The notes beneath the pieces were generated by a model that made no database searches, was not told the origin of the DNA, and saw only the letters and a list, made by a program, of their open reading frames with translations. Made by a program: the position numbers and the translations under genes. Below, piece by piece: positions 31,877 to 40,664 of a stretch of 64,000 bases of DNA (position 1 is the stretch's first letter; each line of letters opens with the position of its first letter). The DNA comes from Gammaproteobacteria bacterium (GTDB lineage Bacteria; Pseudomonadota; Gammaproteobacteria; Nevskiales; Nevskiaceae), in assembly GCA_022599775.1 (NCBI GenBank), contig JAHZLQ010000060.1:1-64000 (forward strand). Direction: 5' to 3'.

Positions 31877-32172
31877 CGGCTGAGCCGTCCACGCTGCATC
31901 GTTGCCCGCATTGCGGCGGCTTCCTTCCGGCAGCCGATCCGGTCGAGGACATGACCGCGTCGCTACGCAGCCATTGCCGCGACGCCGGCATCACGGTCTA
32001 TCCGGGCGACCGGGTTTCCGAGGCCGCCGCGGCGAGTCTGCTGGGCATGGCGCGCGGCACTTTGGAAAATCGCCGGCTTGCGGGCACTGGACCGACAGTG
32101 ACGCGATTCGGGATTCGCGGTTCAAGGTGGGCATACAGCCTTCGCGCCCTGGCCGAATTCCAGATTCGATAA
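31873..32172 (+). CDS. Zinc-ribbon plus helix-turn-helix protein
   Basis: A 99-residue protein, coupled to terS by a 4-bp overlap. An N-terminal CPHCGGFLP could be half of a zinc ribbon; further Cys and His lie at RSHCRDAG. The C-terminal half (VSEAAAASLLGMARGTLENR then RLAGTGPTVTRFGIRGSRWA) looks like an AlpA-type HTH. It may act as a regulator at the packaging region; this is inferred. Confidence 0.65.
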   Translation: MTAEPSTLHRCPHCGGFLPAADPVEDMTASLRSHCRDAGITVYPGDRVSEAAAASLLGMARGTLENRRLAGTGPTVTRFGIRGSRWAYSLRALAEFQIR

Positions 32173-32177
32173 CGACA

Positions 32178-32215
32178 TCCCACAAAAGGCCACGATTTCC
32201 CACGAAAGGCCACGA
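32178..32215 (+). repeat. Direct repeat TCCCACRAAAGGCCACGA upstream of the capsid gene
   Basis: TCCCACAAAAGGCCACGA (32178-32195) and TCCCACGAAAGGCCACGA (32198-32215), 20 bp apart, one difference. They lie 56 bp before the capsid start, possibly activator sites or a packaging-related signal. Confidence 0.6.
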
Positions 32216-32270
32216 GTGACCCCAAAAACGCATGGTGCAATGACCTACCGATTCAACACTGGAACACCCC

Positions 32271-33305
32271 ATGCGGCAAGGACTGAATTTCAACGGGCTC
32301 GCAATTTCACGAACCCTTCGCGCCTTAGCATTGGCCAAAGGCCAGAAAGACCTGGCAGCCGAGATCGCTGCGGCCCGATGGGGCGAAGGCAGCGAAGTCG
32401 GCCTGCTGGCGAAGGCGCTGACGAACTCATCGACCTGGGCGAACGCCTTTGCTTCCACTCAAGCAGGCGCCGACTTCTTCAAGGCCGTCTCGCAACGCGA
32501 AGTGCTGAGCCGGCTACCGGGCATTCGCCGAGTGCCGCCGCGTCTGACGCATGTCGCCGCCAACTACGGAACGCGCGCTTCGTTTGTCCGGGAGCATCAG
32601 GCGATTCCTGTCAGTGTTATGCAGCTGCTTGCGGAGGCATTGGCAACGCGGAAGGTCGCCTGCATCAGCTTCGCCACGAATGAGCAGCTGACCTCTGCAA
32701 GCATCGAGGTCGAGAACATATTGACGGCCGACATGATTCGCGCCGTCATCGAAGCCACGGACGCCGCGCTGCTGGAACCCGGCAACGACGGCACCGGCGC
32801 AGAACCTGCATCGATTTGCTATGGCGCACCGTCCAGCGCGTCGACCGGAGATGCGGTTGCCGACTTTTCCGAACTCATGGAGGGCTTCGCAGGCGACCTG
32901 ACGAGCGCCGCTCTGGTGATGCATCCCTTGGTTGCCATGCAGCTTGCGCTGACGGGCAACAACGCATTTCAGGGGATCGGTGCAACGGGCGGTGAATGCC
33001 TGGGGCTTCCGGTACTAACGTCGCGAACCAGCCCGATCGACTCGGAGGGTGCGCAGATCGCACTGGTCGACGGCACCGCCATCGCGGTCGCTGAGGAAAT
33101 GCCGGAACTGGCGACTTCGCAGGCCGGACTGATCGACCTCGCGACGATCCCGGACGAAACGATCACTTACGGCGTGTCGCAGACCGTGAGCTTATTTCAG
33201 GCCGAGCTGACGGCATTGCGTGTTATCCGGCCTATCACTTGGCGCGTGATGCGCGAAGGCGCTGTATCGGTGCTGACGGGCGCCAGCTACGGATCGTCGT
33301 CATGA
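32271..33305 (+). CDS. Phage major capsid protein (HK97-fold)
   Basis: A 344-residue protein. The pattern fits HK97-type capsid proteins: an extended-arm region with RPPRLTHVAANYGTRASF-like sequence (residues about 85-105), TNEQLTSASIEVENILTADM, RAVIEATDAALLEPGNDGTG, a conserved SAALVMHPLVAMQLALTGNN, GLPVLTSRTSP and a final basic region. The N-terminal delta or scaffold part is short (under 80 residues) and no separate protease gene precedes it. A short scaffold might fit a small capsid. Expressed with the following two small genes by 4-bp overlaps. Confidence 0.85.
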   Translation: MRQGLNFNGLAISRTLRALALAKGQKDLAAEIAAARWGEGSEVGLLAKALTNSSTWANAFASTQAGADFFKAVSQREVLSRLPGIRRVPPRLTHVAANYGTRASFVREHQAIPVSVMQLLAEALATRKVACISFATNEQLTSASIEVENILTADMIRAVIEATDAALLEPGNDGTGAEPASICYGAPSSASTGDAVADFSELMEGFAGDLTSAALVMHPLVAMQLALTGNNAFQGIGATGGECLGLPVLTSRTSPIDSEGAQIALVDGTAIAVAEEMPELATSQAGLIDLATIPDETITYGVSQTVSLFQAELTALRVIRPITWRVMREGAVSVLTGASYGSSS

Positions 33306-33616
33306 GCGAAGCGAAGAATCTGCACGTAGCAAAGGAAATCAGGTCGATCTTTCACGACGATCGAGATAGGGCGTTGCGGCTGGTAAGCAAGACACTCTCA
33401 AGGAAGGCTGCAGAAGGCCGGGCTTTGTCCCCTGCGGACGCAGATGTATACCGAAGCCGATTCACGCTGCTGATAAACCTCAAATCCGTTCACACGCGAA
33501 TTATTTCCATTCGTTCTCGCCTTGATGAACTCGAAGCGCTGCTACTCGAAGCCGACGACAGTGTAGACAAGCGCCTGAAAGCTCTCGAAGCACGCATCGA
33601 CGCAGGCACCAAATGA
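33302..33616 (+). CDS. Hypothetical protein between capsid and tape measure
   Basis: A 104-residue helical protein (LHVAKEIRSIFHDDRDRALR, RIISIRSRLDELEALLLEAD) with a C-terminal coiled-coil style stretch (DDSVDKRLKALEARID). Overlaps the capsid gene by 4 bp. In position it resembles a head-tail or scaffolding accessory, but sequence gives no proof. Confidence 0.6.
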   Translation: MSEAKNLHVAKEIRSIFHDDRDRALRLVSKTLSRKAAEGRALSPADADVYRSRFTLLINLKSVHTRIISIRSRLDELEALLLEADDSVDKRLKALEARIDAGTK

Positions 33617-33822
33617 CCGACGCACGGCGCGACACGGTGATGCTGGAATTCGGAAACATCATCGGCCGGCATGCCGACTGGCTGACCGCCGACGACTTTC
33701 TCGAAGCGGCGCAACAAGCGGCGGCCGGATATTTTGACTATCGGTCGCTCACCGTCGATCAGGTCGTTGCACTGATGGAACGATTCGACGCCGAAGATTC
33801 GGCAAAGCAAGCGGAGGGCTGA
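33613..33822 (+). CDS. Small hypothetical protein before the tape measure gene
   Basis: A 69-residue acidic protein (LEFGNIIGRHADWLTADDFL then AAGYFDYRSLTVDQVVALME). Overlaps the previous gene by 4 bp and precedes the tape measure gene by 3 bp. Its place matches that of tail assembly chaperones, but it is too short for a firm call. Confidence 0.55.
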   Translation: MTDARRDTVMLEFGNIIGRHADWLTADDFLEAAQQAAAGYFDYRSLTVDQVVALMERFDAEDSAKQAEG

Positions 33823-33825
33823 GGC

Positions 33826-36156
33826 ATGGCGACGCGCTCACTTGGGACTTTAACGCTTGATCTAGTCGCCAAGATCGGCGGCTTCGAGAAAGGTCTAGAC
33901 AAAGCGGCCCGTACGTCCAAGCAGCGCATGGATGACATTCGGCGCAGCACGGACCGCGCGACAAAGGGCCTGCTCGCGCTTGGTGCCGCTGGCGCCGCTG
34001 CGCTGACTGCTGTCGTAGTGTCATCTATCCGGGCGGCTGGCGAGATTGGGAAACTATCGACCATTGCGGGAACGTCTGCTGAGGATTTCCAGCGCTATGC
34101 GGCGGGCGCTAAGGCGCTGGGTATCGAGCAAGACAAGCTGGCCGACATCTTCAAGGATTCGCAAGACAAGGTCGGCGATTACCTACAGACCGGCGGCGGC
34201 GGGCTGGCGGATTTTTTCGACAACATCGCGCCGAAGGTCGGCGTAACAGCGGAGCAGTTCCGAAAGCTGAGCGGGCCCCAAGCGCTTCAGCTGTACGTGG
34301 CCAGCCTGGAGAAAGCCAAACTCTCGCAGGCCGAAATGGTTTTCTTCATGGAAGCGATTGCATCGGATGCGACCGCGTTGCTCCCCTTGCTGCGAGACAA
34401 CGGAGCGGGCTTCAAAGCATTCGGCAAGGCCGCCGAAGACGCTGGCGCGCTGATGGACAGCGGGACGATCCGGGCGGCGCATGAACTTCAGGCGGCCCTG
34501 TTCCTGGCCGAGCAAGCCGGCGCTGGACTCAAGAACCAGATCGCGCAGGAAATGCTGCCGGTCCTTTCTGACTTTGCGGTCGAGCTTGAGCGATTGTCTA
34601 CCGACCAAGCGGTTACGTCTGAGCTATCGGACACGCTGTCAGACGCCGTGAAAGGTGTCACGGCAACGGCTGTCGGTGCAGTCGCGGCGTTCCGGCTGCT
34701 ATGGAAAACAGTCGAGGGACTGCTCGCGGTAGGCGAGGCTGCAGACTTGAAGTGGTACGAGCGATTCCTGCCCCCACTTGCAGCCAAGAAGCTGATCCAG
34801 AACGCTGGCGATGTGAAATCAGCGTTTGGTGATATGGGATCCGAACTTAACGATACAGCGCTGCAATTCGCCAAGGTGCTCGACGCGATTTGGGATGCAG
34901 GCGAAGGCAAGGGCAAAGGCGATTCGCGCATCAAGGAACTGGCCGATTTCTTCGCACAGCGGGACGCGTTGCTCGCCAAGCTGAGGAATGGCGAGAACCC
35001 GGATTCGCCGGGCAGTGGCGACATGGGCCAGCCCGATGCGATCAAGCAGATGATCGACGGGCTCAGGGAACAAGCCGAGACGCTGGGCTTTACCGAAAGG
35101 CAAATGACGCTGTACCGGCTCGCACAGCAAGGCGCGGGCGACTCGCAAGTTACGCTGACGAACCAGCTCTACGACCAGATCGAAGCCTTCGAACAAACCG
35201 CCGATGCGGTCAAGGCATTGCAATCGGTTATCGACCGTGGCGTCGGTCCGCCGGAGGTCTCGGACTTTCTGGGTCCGGAGATTTTCGGGATTGCTGACAT
35301 CGATGCCCAACTTGCCGAAGCCAAGGAGGCCGAGGCCGCTTATCACGCTGAGCAGCTTGAGAAGCTGGCCGAGGTCTATGCACAGCGCACCGAATTGGAT
35401 GAGCAGTACCGAGAAGCGAAAGAGCAGCTTGAGAAAGAGCATGCGGACCGGCTCAAGCAGATTGATGCAAAGGGGAATCAGGAGAAGAAGGACGTCTATG
35501 CCGATGCCTTTGGTGCGATTTCAAATCTCGGCAGCGAGTTTCAGGCGTCCGTCCTTTCTCAGAGCAAGAAGGGCTTTGAGATCAGCAAGGCTATCGCCAT
35601 AGCGCAAGCCACGATCGACAGCTATCAGCTTGCAGTGGCGAGCTACAAGGCGTTAGCTGGAATTCCGTATGTCGGTCCGGCTCTAGGTGCTGCGGCCGCG
35701 GCTACGGCCGCGGCATTCGGGCTTGCTCAAGTATCAGCCATTCAGGGCACGAGCTTTCAAGGGCGTCGCTTCGGCGGCGGCGTTTCGGCCGGCGGCATGT
35801 ACGAAGTTGCCGAGCCCGGAAACCCGGAACTGCTACGCATGGGCAGCAAGACGCTCCTGATGATGGGATCGCAGTCCGGAGTCGTGGAGCCCGCAAAGCG
35901 CATATCAGGTGACTCGGCCGTTGGGAAGAGCGCGGGCGGCGCCAAGATCAACGTCCACAACTACGGCGGCGAACGAGTCACCACGCGCCAGCGCTCGGAC
36001 GGCGAGATCGACATCTTGATCGGACAGGCCGAGGACCGCGCATATCGGCGGTCAATGGAAAAATTTAGGTCCGACTTCGCCAATCGTGAAGGCGTGGCCC
36101 TGGCATTCGAGTCCGGCTATCAGGCGCAGCGCAAGGGCAACAGGAGCGGGTTGTGA
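33826..36156 (+). CDS. Phage tail tape measure protein
   Basis: A 776-residue protein with the typical N-terminus LGTLTLDLVAKIGGFEKGLD and AARTSKQRMDDIRRSTDRAT, a hydrophobic helix (GLLALGAAGAAALTAVVVSS), the TIAGTSAEDFQRYAAGAKAL segment found in many tape measures, a central coiled coil (YAQRTELDEQYREAKEQLEK) and a glycine-rich C-terminal region ending MYEVAEPGNPELLRMG. It sets tail length in siphophages and myophages. Here it is the only tail gene, which is odd: it might alter the helper's tails or be a leftover. Confidence 0.9.
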   Translation: MATRSLGTLTLDLVAKIGGFEKGLDKAARTSKQRMDDIRRSTDRATKGLLALGAAGAAALTAVVVSSIRAAGEIGKLSTIAGTSAEDFQRYAAGAKALGIEQDKLADIFKDSQDKVGDYLQTGGGGLADFFDNIAPKVGVTAEQFRKLSGPQALQLYVASLEKAKLSQAEMVFFMEAIASDATALLPLLRDNGAGFKAFGKAAEDAGALMDSGTIRAAHELQAALFLAEQAGAGLKNQIAQEMLPVLSDFAVELERLSTDQAVTSELSDTLSDAVKGVTATAVGAVAAFRLLWKTVEGLLAVGEAADLKWYERFLPPLAAKKLIQNAGDVKSAFGDMGSELNDTALQFAKVLDAIWDAGEGKGKGDSRIKELADFFAQRDALLAKLRNGENPDSPGSGDMGQPDAIKQMIDGLREQAETLGFTERQMTLYRLAQQGAGDSQVTLTNQLYDQIEAFEQTADAVKALQSVIDRGVGPPEVSDFLGPEIFGIADIDAQLAEAKEAEAAYHAEQLEKLAEVYAQRTELDEQYREAKEQLEKEHADRLKQIDAKGNQEKKDVYADAFGAISNLGSEFQASVLSQSKKGFEISKAIAIAQATIDSYQLAVASYKALAGIPYVGPALGAAAAATAAAFGLAQVSAIQGTSFQGRRFGGGVSAGGMYEVAEPGNPELLRMGSKTLLMMGSQSGVVEPAKRISGDSAVGKSAGGAKINVHNYGGERVTTRQRSDGEIDILIGQAEDRAYRRSMEKFRSDFANREGVALAFESGYQAQRKGNRSGL

Positions 36157-36227
36157 GCACAGGCCGTCATTTGGCGGGTTTTCGGAAAACCCGAACTGTT
36201 CCCCTAAGTGTTCCCCTACACGACGAA

Positions 36228-36260
36228 AACGAAAAAGGCCGCATTTTTGTGCGGCCTATC
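36228..36260 (+). terminator. Intrinsic terminator at the right end of the element
   Basis: AGGCCGCA, a T-rich loop, then TGCGGCCT with A-runs before and a weak T-tail. It closes the tape measure operon 14 bp before the tRNA 3' end. Confidence 0.75.
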
Positions 36261-36273
36261 TCGTTGATTTAGT

Positions 36274-36319
36274 TGGTCGGGGCGACAGGATTCGAACCTG
36301 CGACCCCCTGCCCCCCAGG
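36274..36319 (-). repeat. attR within tRNA-Pro
   Basis: Direct repeat partner of attL (25986-26031), 45 of 46 bases equal. The crossover lies somewhere in this block from the tRNA 3' end to the anticodon arm. Confidence 0.88.
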
Positions 36320-36350
36320 CAGATGCGCTACCAGGCTGCGCTACGCCCCG
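36274..36350 (-). tRNA. proL: tRNA-Pro (anticodon GGG)
   Basis: The 77-nt minus-strand sequence folds as a cloverleaf: acceptor CGGGGCG pairing with CGCCCCG, D-arm GCGCAGCCTGGTAGCGC, anticodon loop CTGGGGG with GGG at 34-36, T-arm with GGTTCGAATCC, and encoded CCA. It is close to bacterial tRNA-Pro(GGG). The first 46 bp of the plus-strand copy are the right attachment site (attR), shared with attL at 25986-26031, so the integration restored a complete tRNA. Confidence 0.96.
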
Positions 36351-36444
36351 ACCGGTCCAAAATCGCGGCGCCAAGGCGACCGCGGCCGCGAATGGTACCG
36401 GATGCGATCCTTGAGAGAAAGCTGTAAACGCCGTGCGGCTTGCT

Positions 36445-36861
36445 TCAGTCGTCGAGCAGCTTGAGGATGTTTTCGAGTTCGCTGCGAATCTGGCGAATTT
36501 CACGACCGCGCGGAGCCGTTGGCTTGCTCCCGCTCATGGCGGCGTCCGGGCCCAGGGTTTCATCGTTGACCGGCTTGGGCATTTCACGCAGGCGCTGACG
36601 CGCACCACCGATGGTGAAACCCTGTTCGTAGAGCAGGCTGCGAATACGGCGCACCATCAGCACATCGTCAATCTGGTAGTAACGACGGTTGCCGCGACGC
36701 TTGACCGGCTTGAGCTGTGGAAATTCCTGCTCCCAATAGCGCAGCACATGCGGTTTGACGGCGCACAATTCACTGACCTCGCCGATCGCGAAATACCGTT
36801 TCTGCGGAATTTCGGGCAGGGGTTCGTGTAGACGCTCGGCTCTGTCAGCCGTCGGTGCCAT
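36445..36861 (-). CDS. MerR-family transcriptional regulator
   Basis: A 138-residue protein with a MerR helix-turn-helix: [20 protein letters not shown] then [20 protein letters not shown] and [20 protein letters not shown]. The C-terminal part is charged with a short coiled coil. The gene starts inside the 3' end of ihfA (17-bp overlap) and lies next to tRNA-Pro, the order found in many gammaproteobacteria. Its effector is unknown. Confidence 0.92.
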   Translation of the reverse strand: MAPTADRAERLHEPLPEIPQKRYFAIGEVSELCAVKPHVLRYWEQEFPQLKPVKRRGNRRYYQIDDVLMVRRIRSLLYEQGFTIGGARQRLREMPKPVNDETLGPDAAMSGSKPTAPRGREIRQIRSELENILKLLDD

Positions 36862-37141
36862 CGGATTCGACTCTCAGCCTCAGTTTCTGCCCGGGACGGA
36901 ACGTAACCACTCGACGTGCCGAAATTGGTATTTCCTCGCCGGTTTTGGGATTCCGGCCAGGACGCTGGTTTTTGTCACGCAGCTCGAAATTTCCGAACCC
37001 GGACAGCTTAACCTGATCACCTGACTCAAGCGCAGCCCGGACGTCCTCGAAGAACAGATCGACGAACTCCTTGGCTTCGCGTTTGTTCAAGCCCAGCTGC
37101 GCGAACAGCGCTTCGGCCAGTTCCGCCTTGGTCAACGCCAC
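36845..37141 (-). CDS. ihfA: Integration host factor subunit alpha
   Basis: A 98-residue DNA-bending protein: [20 protein letters not shown] at the start, [20 protein letters not shown] with the DNA-intercalating Pro loop, and [14 protein letters not shown] at the end. It pairs with IhfB to bend DNA and helps sigma54 promoters such as that of pilA. It lies downstream of pheT on the same strand, the conserved pheST-ihfA order. Confidence 0.97.
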   Translation of the reverse strand: MALTKAELAEALFAQLGLNKREAKEFVDLFFEDVRAALESGDQVKLSGFGNFELRDKNQRPGRNPKTGEEIPISARRVVTFRPGQKLRLRVESDGTDG

Positions 37142-37160
37142 TTTCTAATAACCCCCAAGA

Positions 37161-39518
37161 TCAACCCCTGACGGAGGCCCCCAAAATCCTGCCGAGATGA
37201 GAGACGATCAAGGCAACGGATTCGTCGACATCACGTTCGGTTAGCGTGCGCGAATAGTCTTGAAAAATCAAGCTTAAAGCGACGCTTTTACATCCTTCGG
37301 GTAAGCCTGGCCCAACGTAAACATCAAACACCTTGACCGCTTCCAGCGCGGCCGCCCCGGCGGCGCGCGCCTCGGCTACCAGCCTTGCGGACGGAAGGTC
37401 CATCCGCACGCTTAGTGCCAAGTCACGGCGTGACGACGGATATTCCGACATTTTCGGTCGGTTCGGCAATGCCAGCGGACTGATTCCGGCCCAGTCGAGT
37501 TCGAACAGGACTGGCGCGGACGGCAGATCGAAGTGCGCGACCAGGCGTGGGTGCAGGCTACCCATCCAGCCTAGCGGGTGGCCGCCGCGCAACACGCGAG
37601 CGGTCTGGCCAGGGTGCAGCGCGGCATGCTCGTCGCGCTTCCACTCCAGTTCGCCCAGCACCGCCTCGATATCGCCCTTGGCATCGAAGAAGTCGACCAA
37701 CCGGCCCGGCGATCCCCATTGCTCGGGCAACGCCTCGCCCCAGATCAGACCCGACAGTGACTGGGTTTCGAGGATCTCGCCGTCGCGAAGCTCGTAGCGG
37801 GCACCGATCTCGAACAGGCGGACGCGCCGCGCCTGACGCTGCAGGTTGTACTGCAAGGCCGGCAGCAGCCCGCTCCAGAGCGTGGTGCGCATCACCGACA
37901 TGGTCTCGGCAATCGGATTGTCGAGTTCGATCTCGGCGCCCATCGGCGCCAACAGCGACTGCACGGCGGGATCGACAAAACTGTAGCTCACGGCCTCGTG
38001 GTAGCCGCGTGCGGCCAGGGCGTGCTTGACGCCGGACTCGCTGCGCCGGGTATCGGTGCTGGCGATCGGCATCAGTTCGGCGGCATAGGGTCGCGCCTCG
38101 ATCCGGTCGTAGCCGTAGAGGCGCGCGACTTCCTCGATCAGATCCGCCTCGATCTCCAGGTCGTAGCGCCAGCTCGGAATCTGCGCGTTCCAGAGGCCCG
38201 GTTCGGATGGGTGGGTTTCGATGCCGAGCCGGCCCAGCGACGACTGCACGGTATCAGCATCGATCTCGATCCCGCTGATCATTTCCAGACGCGCCTGTCG
38301 CAGCGACACGCGACGCGGCTCGGGTGTTTCCGCGCCCGCCACCACGACCGGGCCGGCATGGCCGCCGGCCACCTCGATGATCAAACGGCTGGCACGCTCC
38401 AGTGCCAGGCGCTGCAAGGCCGGGTCGACGCCGCGCTCGTAGCGATAGGCGGCATCGGTATGCAGCTTGTGGCGACGCCCGGTTCCGGCAACGGCAGCCG
38501 GCGTGAAACAGGCACTTTCCAGGAACACCCGCGTGGTCGATTCCGAAACTTCCGAATCGCCGCCGCCCATGACCCCGGCCAGCGCCAGCGGCGCCTTGGC
38601 GTCTGCAATCAACAACTCACTCGAATTCGGCTCGATGGTCTGGCCGTTGAGCAGGATCAGCTTCTCGCCGGAGCGACCACGCCGCACCGACACCGGCGCC
38701 GCCAGGCGGTCCGCGTCGAAGGCGTGCATCGGCTGGCCGAGTTCGAACAGCACGTAGTTGGTCACGTCCACCAGCAGTCCCAGACTGCGCACGCCGGTAC
38801 GGCGCAGCCGTTCACGCATCCATTGCGGTGTCTGCGCGTTCGGGTCGATCGCCTCGATGATGCGCCCGGCATAACAGGGACATGCCTGGATATCCTCGAT
38901 TTCGACCGCGATGCTCGCTTCGCTACCGCGCTCGACCGGCTCGATCGCGGGTCGGGTGTAGCCGGTGCCGTAGATCGCCGCCAGTTCGCGCGCCAGGCCG
39001 AGAACGCTGAGTGCATCGCCACGGTTGGGCGTGAATTCGAGTTCGAGTATCCAGTCGTCGAGTTGCAAGGCCGACTCGATCGGCTGACCGGGTTCGAGCG
39101 AAGCATCGAGTTCGAACAGGCCGTCGGACTGTTCCGACAAGCTCAGCTCCTTGGCCGAGCACAACATGCCGCCGGATTCGACGCCCCGCAGCTTGGCGCG
39201 ACCGATCTTCATGCCGCCCGGCAGCGCCGCACCGGGCAGCGCCAGCGGTGCCAGCAGACCCGCGCGTGCATTCGACGCGCCGCACACGATCTGGTGCGAT
39301 CCGCCGTCGCCGGCATCGACCTGGCAGACCCGAAGCCGGTCGGCGTCGGGATGCTGTACGGCTTCGACGATGCGGCCCACGACCACGCCGTCCAGCGGTT
39401 CGGCCAGCAGCGGCACGGCTTCACATTCGATGCCCGCCATGGTCAGGCGGTGCGCGATATCGTGCGCGTCGTCGGGCAGGTCCACCCATTCGCGCAGCCA
39501 GTTGAGGCTGATTTTCAT
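37161..39518 (-). CDS. pheT: Phenylalanyl-tRNA synthetase beta subunit
   Basis: A 785-residue protein of normal length. The start MKISLNWLREWVDLPDDAHD and tRNA-binding region (VVGRIVEAVQHPDADRLRVC) are clear, with the B3/B4 editing region, B5 domain (RYERGVDPALQRLALERASR) and C-terminal anticodon-binding fold (EYPSSRRDLALSVRMDLPSA). It forms the alpha2-beta2 enzyme with PheS. Close to ihfA, consistent with co-transcription. Confidence 0.97.
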   Translation of the reverse strand: MKISLNWLREWVDLPDDAHDIAHRLTMAGIECEAVPLLAEPLDGVVVGRIVEAVQHPDADRLRVCQVDAGDGGSHQIVCGASNARAGLLAPLALPGAALPGGMKIGRAKLRGVESGGMLCSAKELSLSEQSDGLFELDASLEPGQPIESALQLDDWILELEFTPNRGDALSVLGLARELAAIYGTGYTRPAIEPVERGSEASIAVEIEDIQACPCYAGRIIEAIDPNAQTPQWMRERLRRTGVRSLGLLVDVTNYVLFELGQPMHAFDADRLAAPVSVRRGRSGEKLILLNGQTIEPNSSELLIADAKAPLALAGVMGGGDSEVSESTTRVFLESACFTPAAVAGTGRRHKLHTDAAYRYERGVDPALQRLALERASRLIIEVAGGHAGPVVVAGAETPEPRRVSLRQARLEMISGIEIDADTVQSSLGRLGIETHPSEPGLWNAQIPSWRYDLEIEADLIEEVARLYGYDRIEARPYAAELMPIASTDTRRSESGVKHALAARGYHEAVSYSFVDPAVQSLLAPMGAEIELDNPIAETMSVMRTTLWSGLLPALQYNLQRQARRVRLFEIGARYELRDGEILETQSLSGLIWGEALPEQWGSPGRLVDFFDAKGDIEAVLGELEWKRDEHAALHPGQTARVLRGGHPLGWMGSLHPRLVAHFDLPSAPVLFELDWAGISPLALPNRPKMSEYPSSRRDLALSVRMDLPSARLVAEARAAGAAALEAVKVFDVYVGPGLPEGCKSVALSLIFQDYSRTLTERDVDESVALIVSHLGRILGASVRG

Positions 39519-39551
39519 GATTCAGGTTCCAGATTTCGGGTGCACGGGCGT

Positions 39552-40553
39552 TCAGGCGAACTGACGCAGAAAGCGCAGATCGTTGTTGAAGAACAGACGC
39601 AGATCGTCGATGCCGTAACGCCGCATCGCGAGCCGCTCCACACCCATACCAAAGGCATAGCCGGTATAGCGTTCGGAATCGATACCGACGGCTTCGAGCA
39701 CCTTGGGGTTGACGATGCCGCAGCCCAGAACCTCCAGCCAGCGGTCGCCGAGTCGCACGTGCATATCCGCGCCCGGTTCGACGAACGGAAAATACGAGGG
39801 CCGGAACATCACCTCCACATCGGCCTCGAACAGGCCGCGCGCAAAGTTCATAAGGTCGTACTTGAGATCGGCCAGCGATACCCGCTCGGCCACATACAGG
39901 CCCTCCACCTGATGAAACATCGGGCTGTGCGTGCGATCGAAATCGACGCGGTAAACACGGCCCGGACAGATCATGCGAATCGGCGGCTTGCCGCCGGCGG
40001 CGACCAGATGCTTCATCGTCCTGATCTGGACCGGCGAGGTGTGGGTGCGCAGCAGCCGTTCGCCGCCCTGGACATAGAAGGTGTCCTGCATCGCGCGTGC
40101 CGGATGCGCTGGCGGAATATTGAGCGCCTCGAAGTTGTGGTAATCATCCTCGATTTCCGGACCGGCCACGGATTCGAAACCCATGTCGGCGAACAGGCGC
40201 TCGATGCGCTCGATCGTCAAGGAGATCGGATGCAGACCACCGCTGCCCTCACCGCGTCCCGGCAGACTGACATCGATCGTCTCCTCGGCCAGACGGCGCG
40301 ACATCTCGATGTCCTCCAGCGTGCGACGGCGCGTATCGAGCTGCGCCTGCACGGCTTCCTTGGCACGATTGACCCGGTCGCCGAAGGCCTTGCGCTGTTC
40401 CGGCGGCATGCCGCCGAGCTGCTTGAGCAGGCCGGTCAGGCTGCCCTTCTTGCCCAACAACTCCACACGCAGGGCATCGAGGGCACGCAGCTCCGCGCAG
40501 TCGGCGATATCGGTTTGGGCCTGTACGGCCAGGTCTTCTGGGCTGTCGCTCAT
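39552..40553 (-). CDS. pheS: Phenylalanyl-tRNA synthetase alpha subunit
   Basis: A 333-residue class II synthetase subunit. Motifs: [53 protein letters not shown], a motif 2 region [20 protein letters not shown], and motif 3 [21 protein letters not shown] start it at ATG 40553; a TTG at 40571 in frame would add six residues. An intrinsic hairpin between rplT and pheS may attenuate transcription. Confidence 0.97.
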   Translation of the reverse strand: MSDSPEDLAVQAQTDIADCAELRALDALRVELLGKKGSLTGLLKQLGGMPPEQRKAFGDRVNRAKEAVQAQLDTRRRTLEDIEMSRRLAEETIDVSLPGRGEGSGGLHPISLTIERIERLFADMGFESVAGPEIEDDYHNFEALNIPPAHPARAMQDTFYVQGGERLLRTHTSPVQIRTMKHLVAAGGKPPIRMICPGRVYRVDFDRTHSPMFHQVEGLYVAERVSLADLKYDLMNFARGLFEADVEVMFRPSYFPFVEPGADMHVRLGDRWLEVLGCGIVNPKVLEAVGIDSERYTGYAFGMGVERLAMRRYGIDDLRLFFNNDLRFLRQFA

Positions 40554-40574
40554 GATGATTTGTCTTGGCAAATG

Positions 40575-40604
40575 AAAAAGGGACCGGCATCCGCCGGTCC
40601 CTTT
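40575..40604 (-). terminator. Terminator/attenuator between rplT and pheS
   Basis: On the minus strand AAAGGGACCGGC, loop GGAT, GCCGGTCCCTTT and TTC form a 12-bp perfect stem with a T-run, 22 bp before pheS. In E. coli pheST is attenuated through a Phe-rich leader peptide; no such leader is visible here, so it may be a simple partial terminator. Confidence 0.8.
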
Positions 40605-40664
40605 GAATGAAGCTACGTCTGCGACGTGCTGGCCCCGTGAACCAGGACCGGTACGCCGGCTTGC

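Larger units (their letters stand above)
25986..36350 (+). mobile_element. 10.4-kb phage-satellite-like integrated element in tRNA-Pro(GGG)
   Basis: The element is bounded by 46-bp direct repeats derived from the 3' end of tRNA-Pro. Integrase is at the left end, and all genes read rightwards toward the intact tRNA. Contents in order: integrase, toxin-antitoxin pair, a block of unknown small genes, AlpA-like regulator, winged-helix Rep-like protein with adjacent palindrome array, small terminase, zinc-ribbon/HTH protein, major capsid protein, two small genes, tape measure protein, terminator. No large terminase, portal, capsid protease, tail tube, baseplate, lysis or CI-type repressor gene was recognised. 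This suggests a satellite that borrows helper-phage parts, or a heavily reduced prophage. Confidence 0.85.

Noticed and set aside
37998-40610. Very long open frame (870 codons) on the plus strand across pheT and pheS
   Set aside because: It is antisense to two certain genes and shows low-complexity His/Arg/Gln-rich translation typical of a high-GC shadow frame.
40605-40664. pheM-type leader peptide
   Set aside because: No short frame with a cluster of Phe codons lies between rplT and the hairpin.
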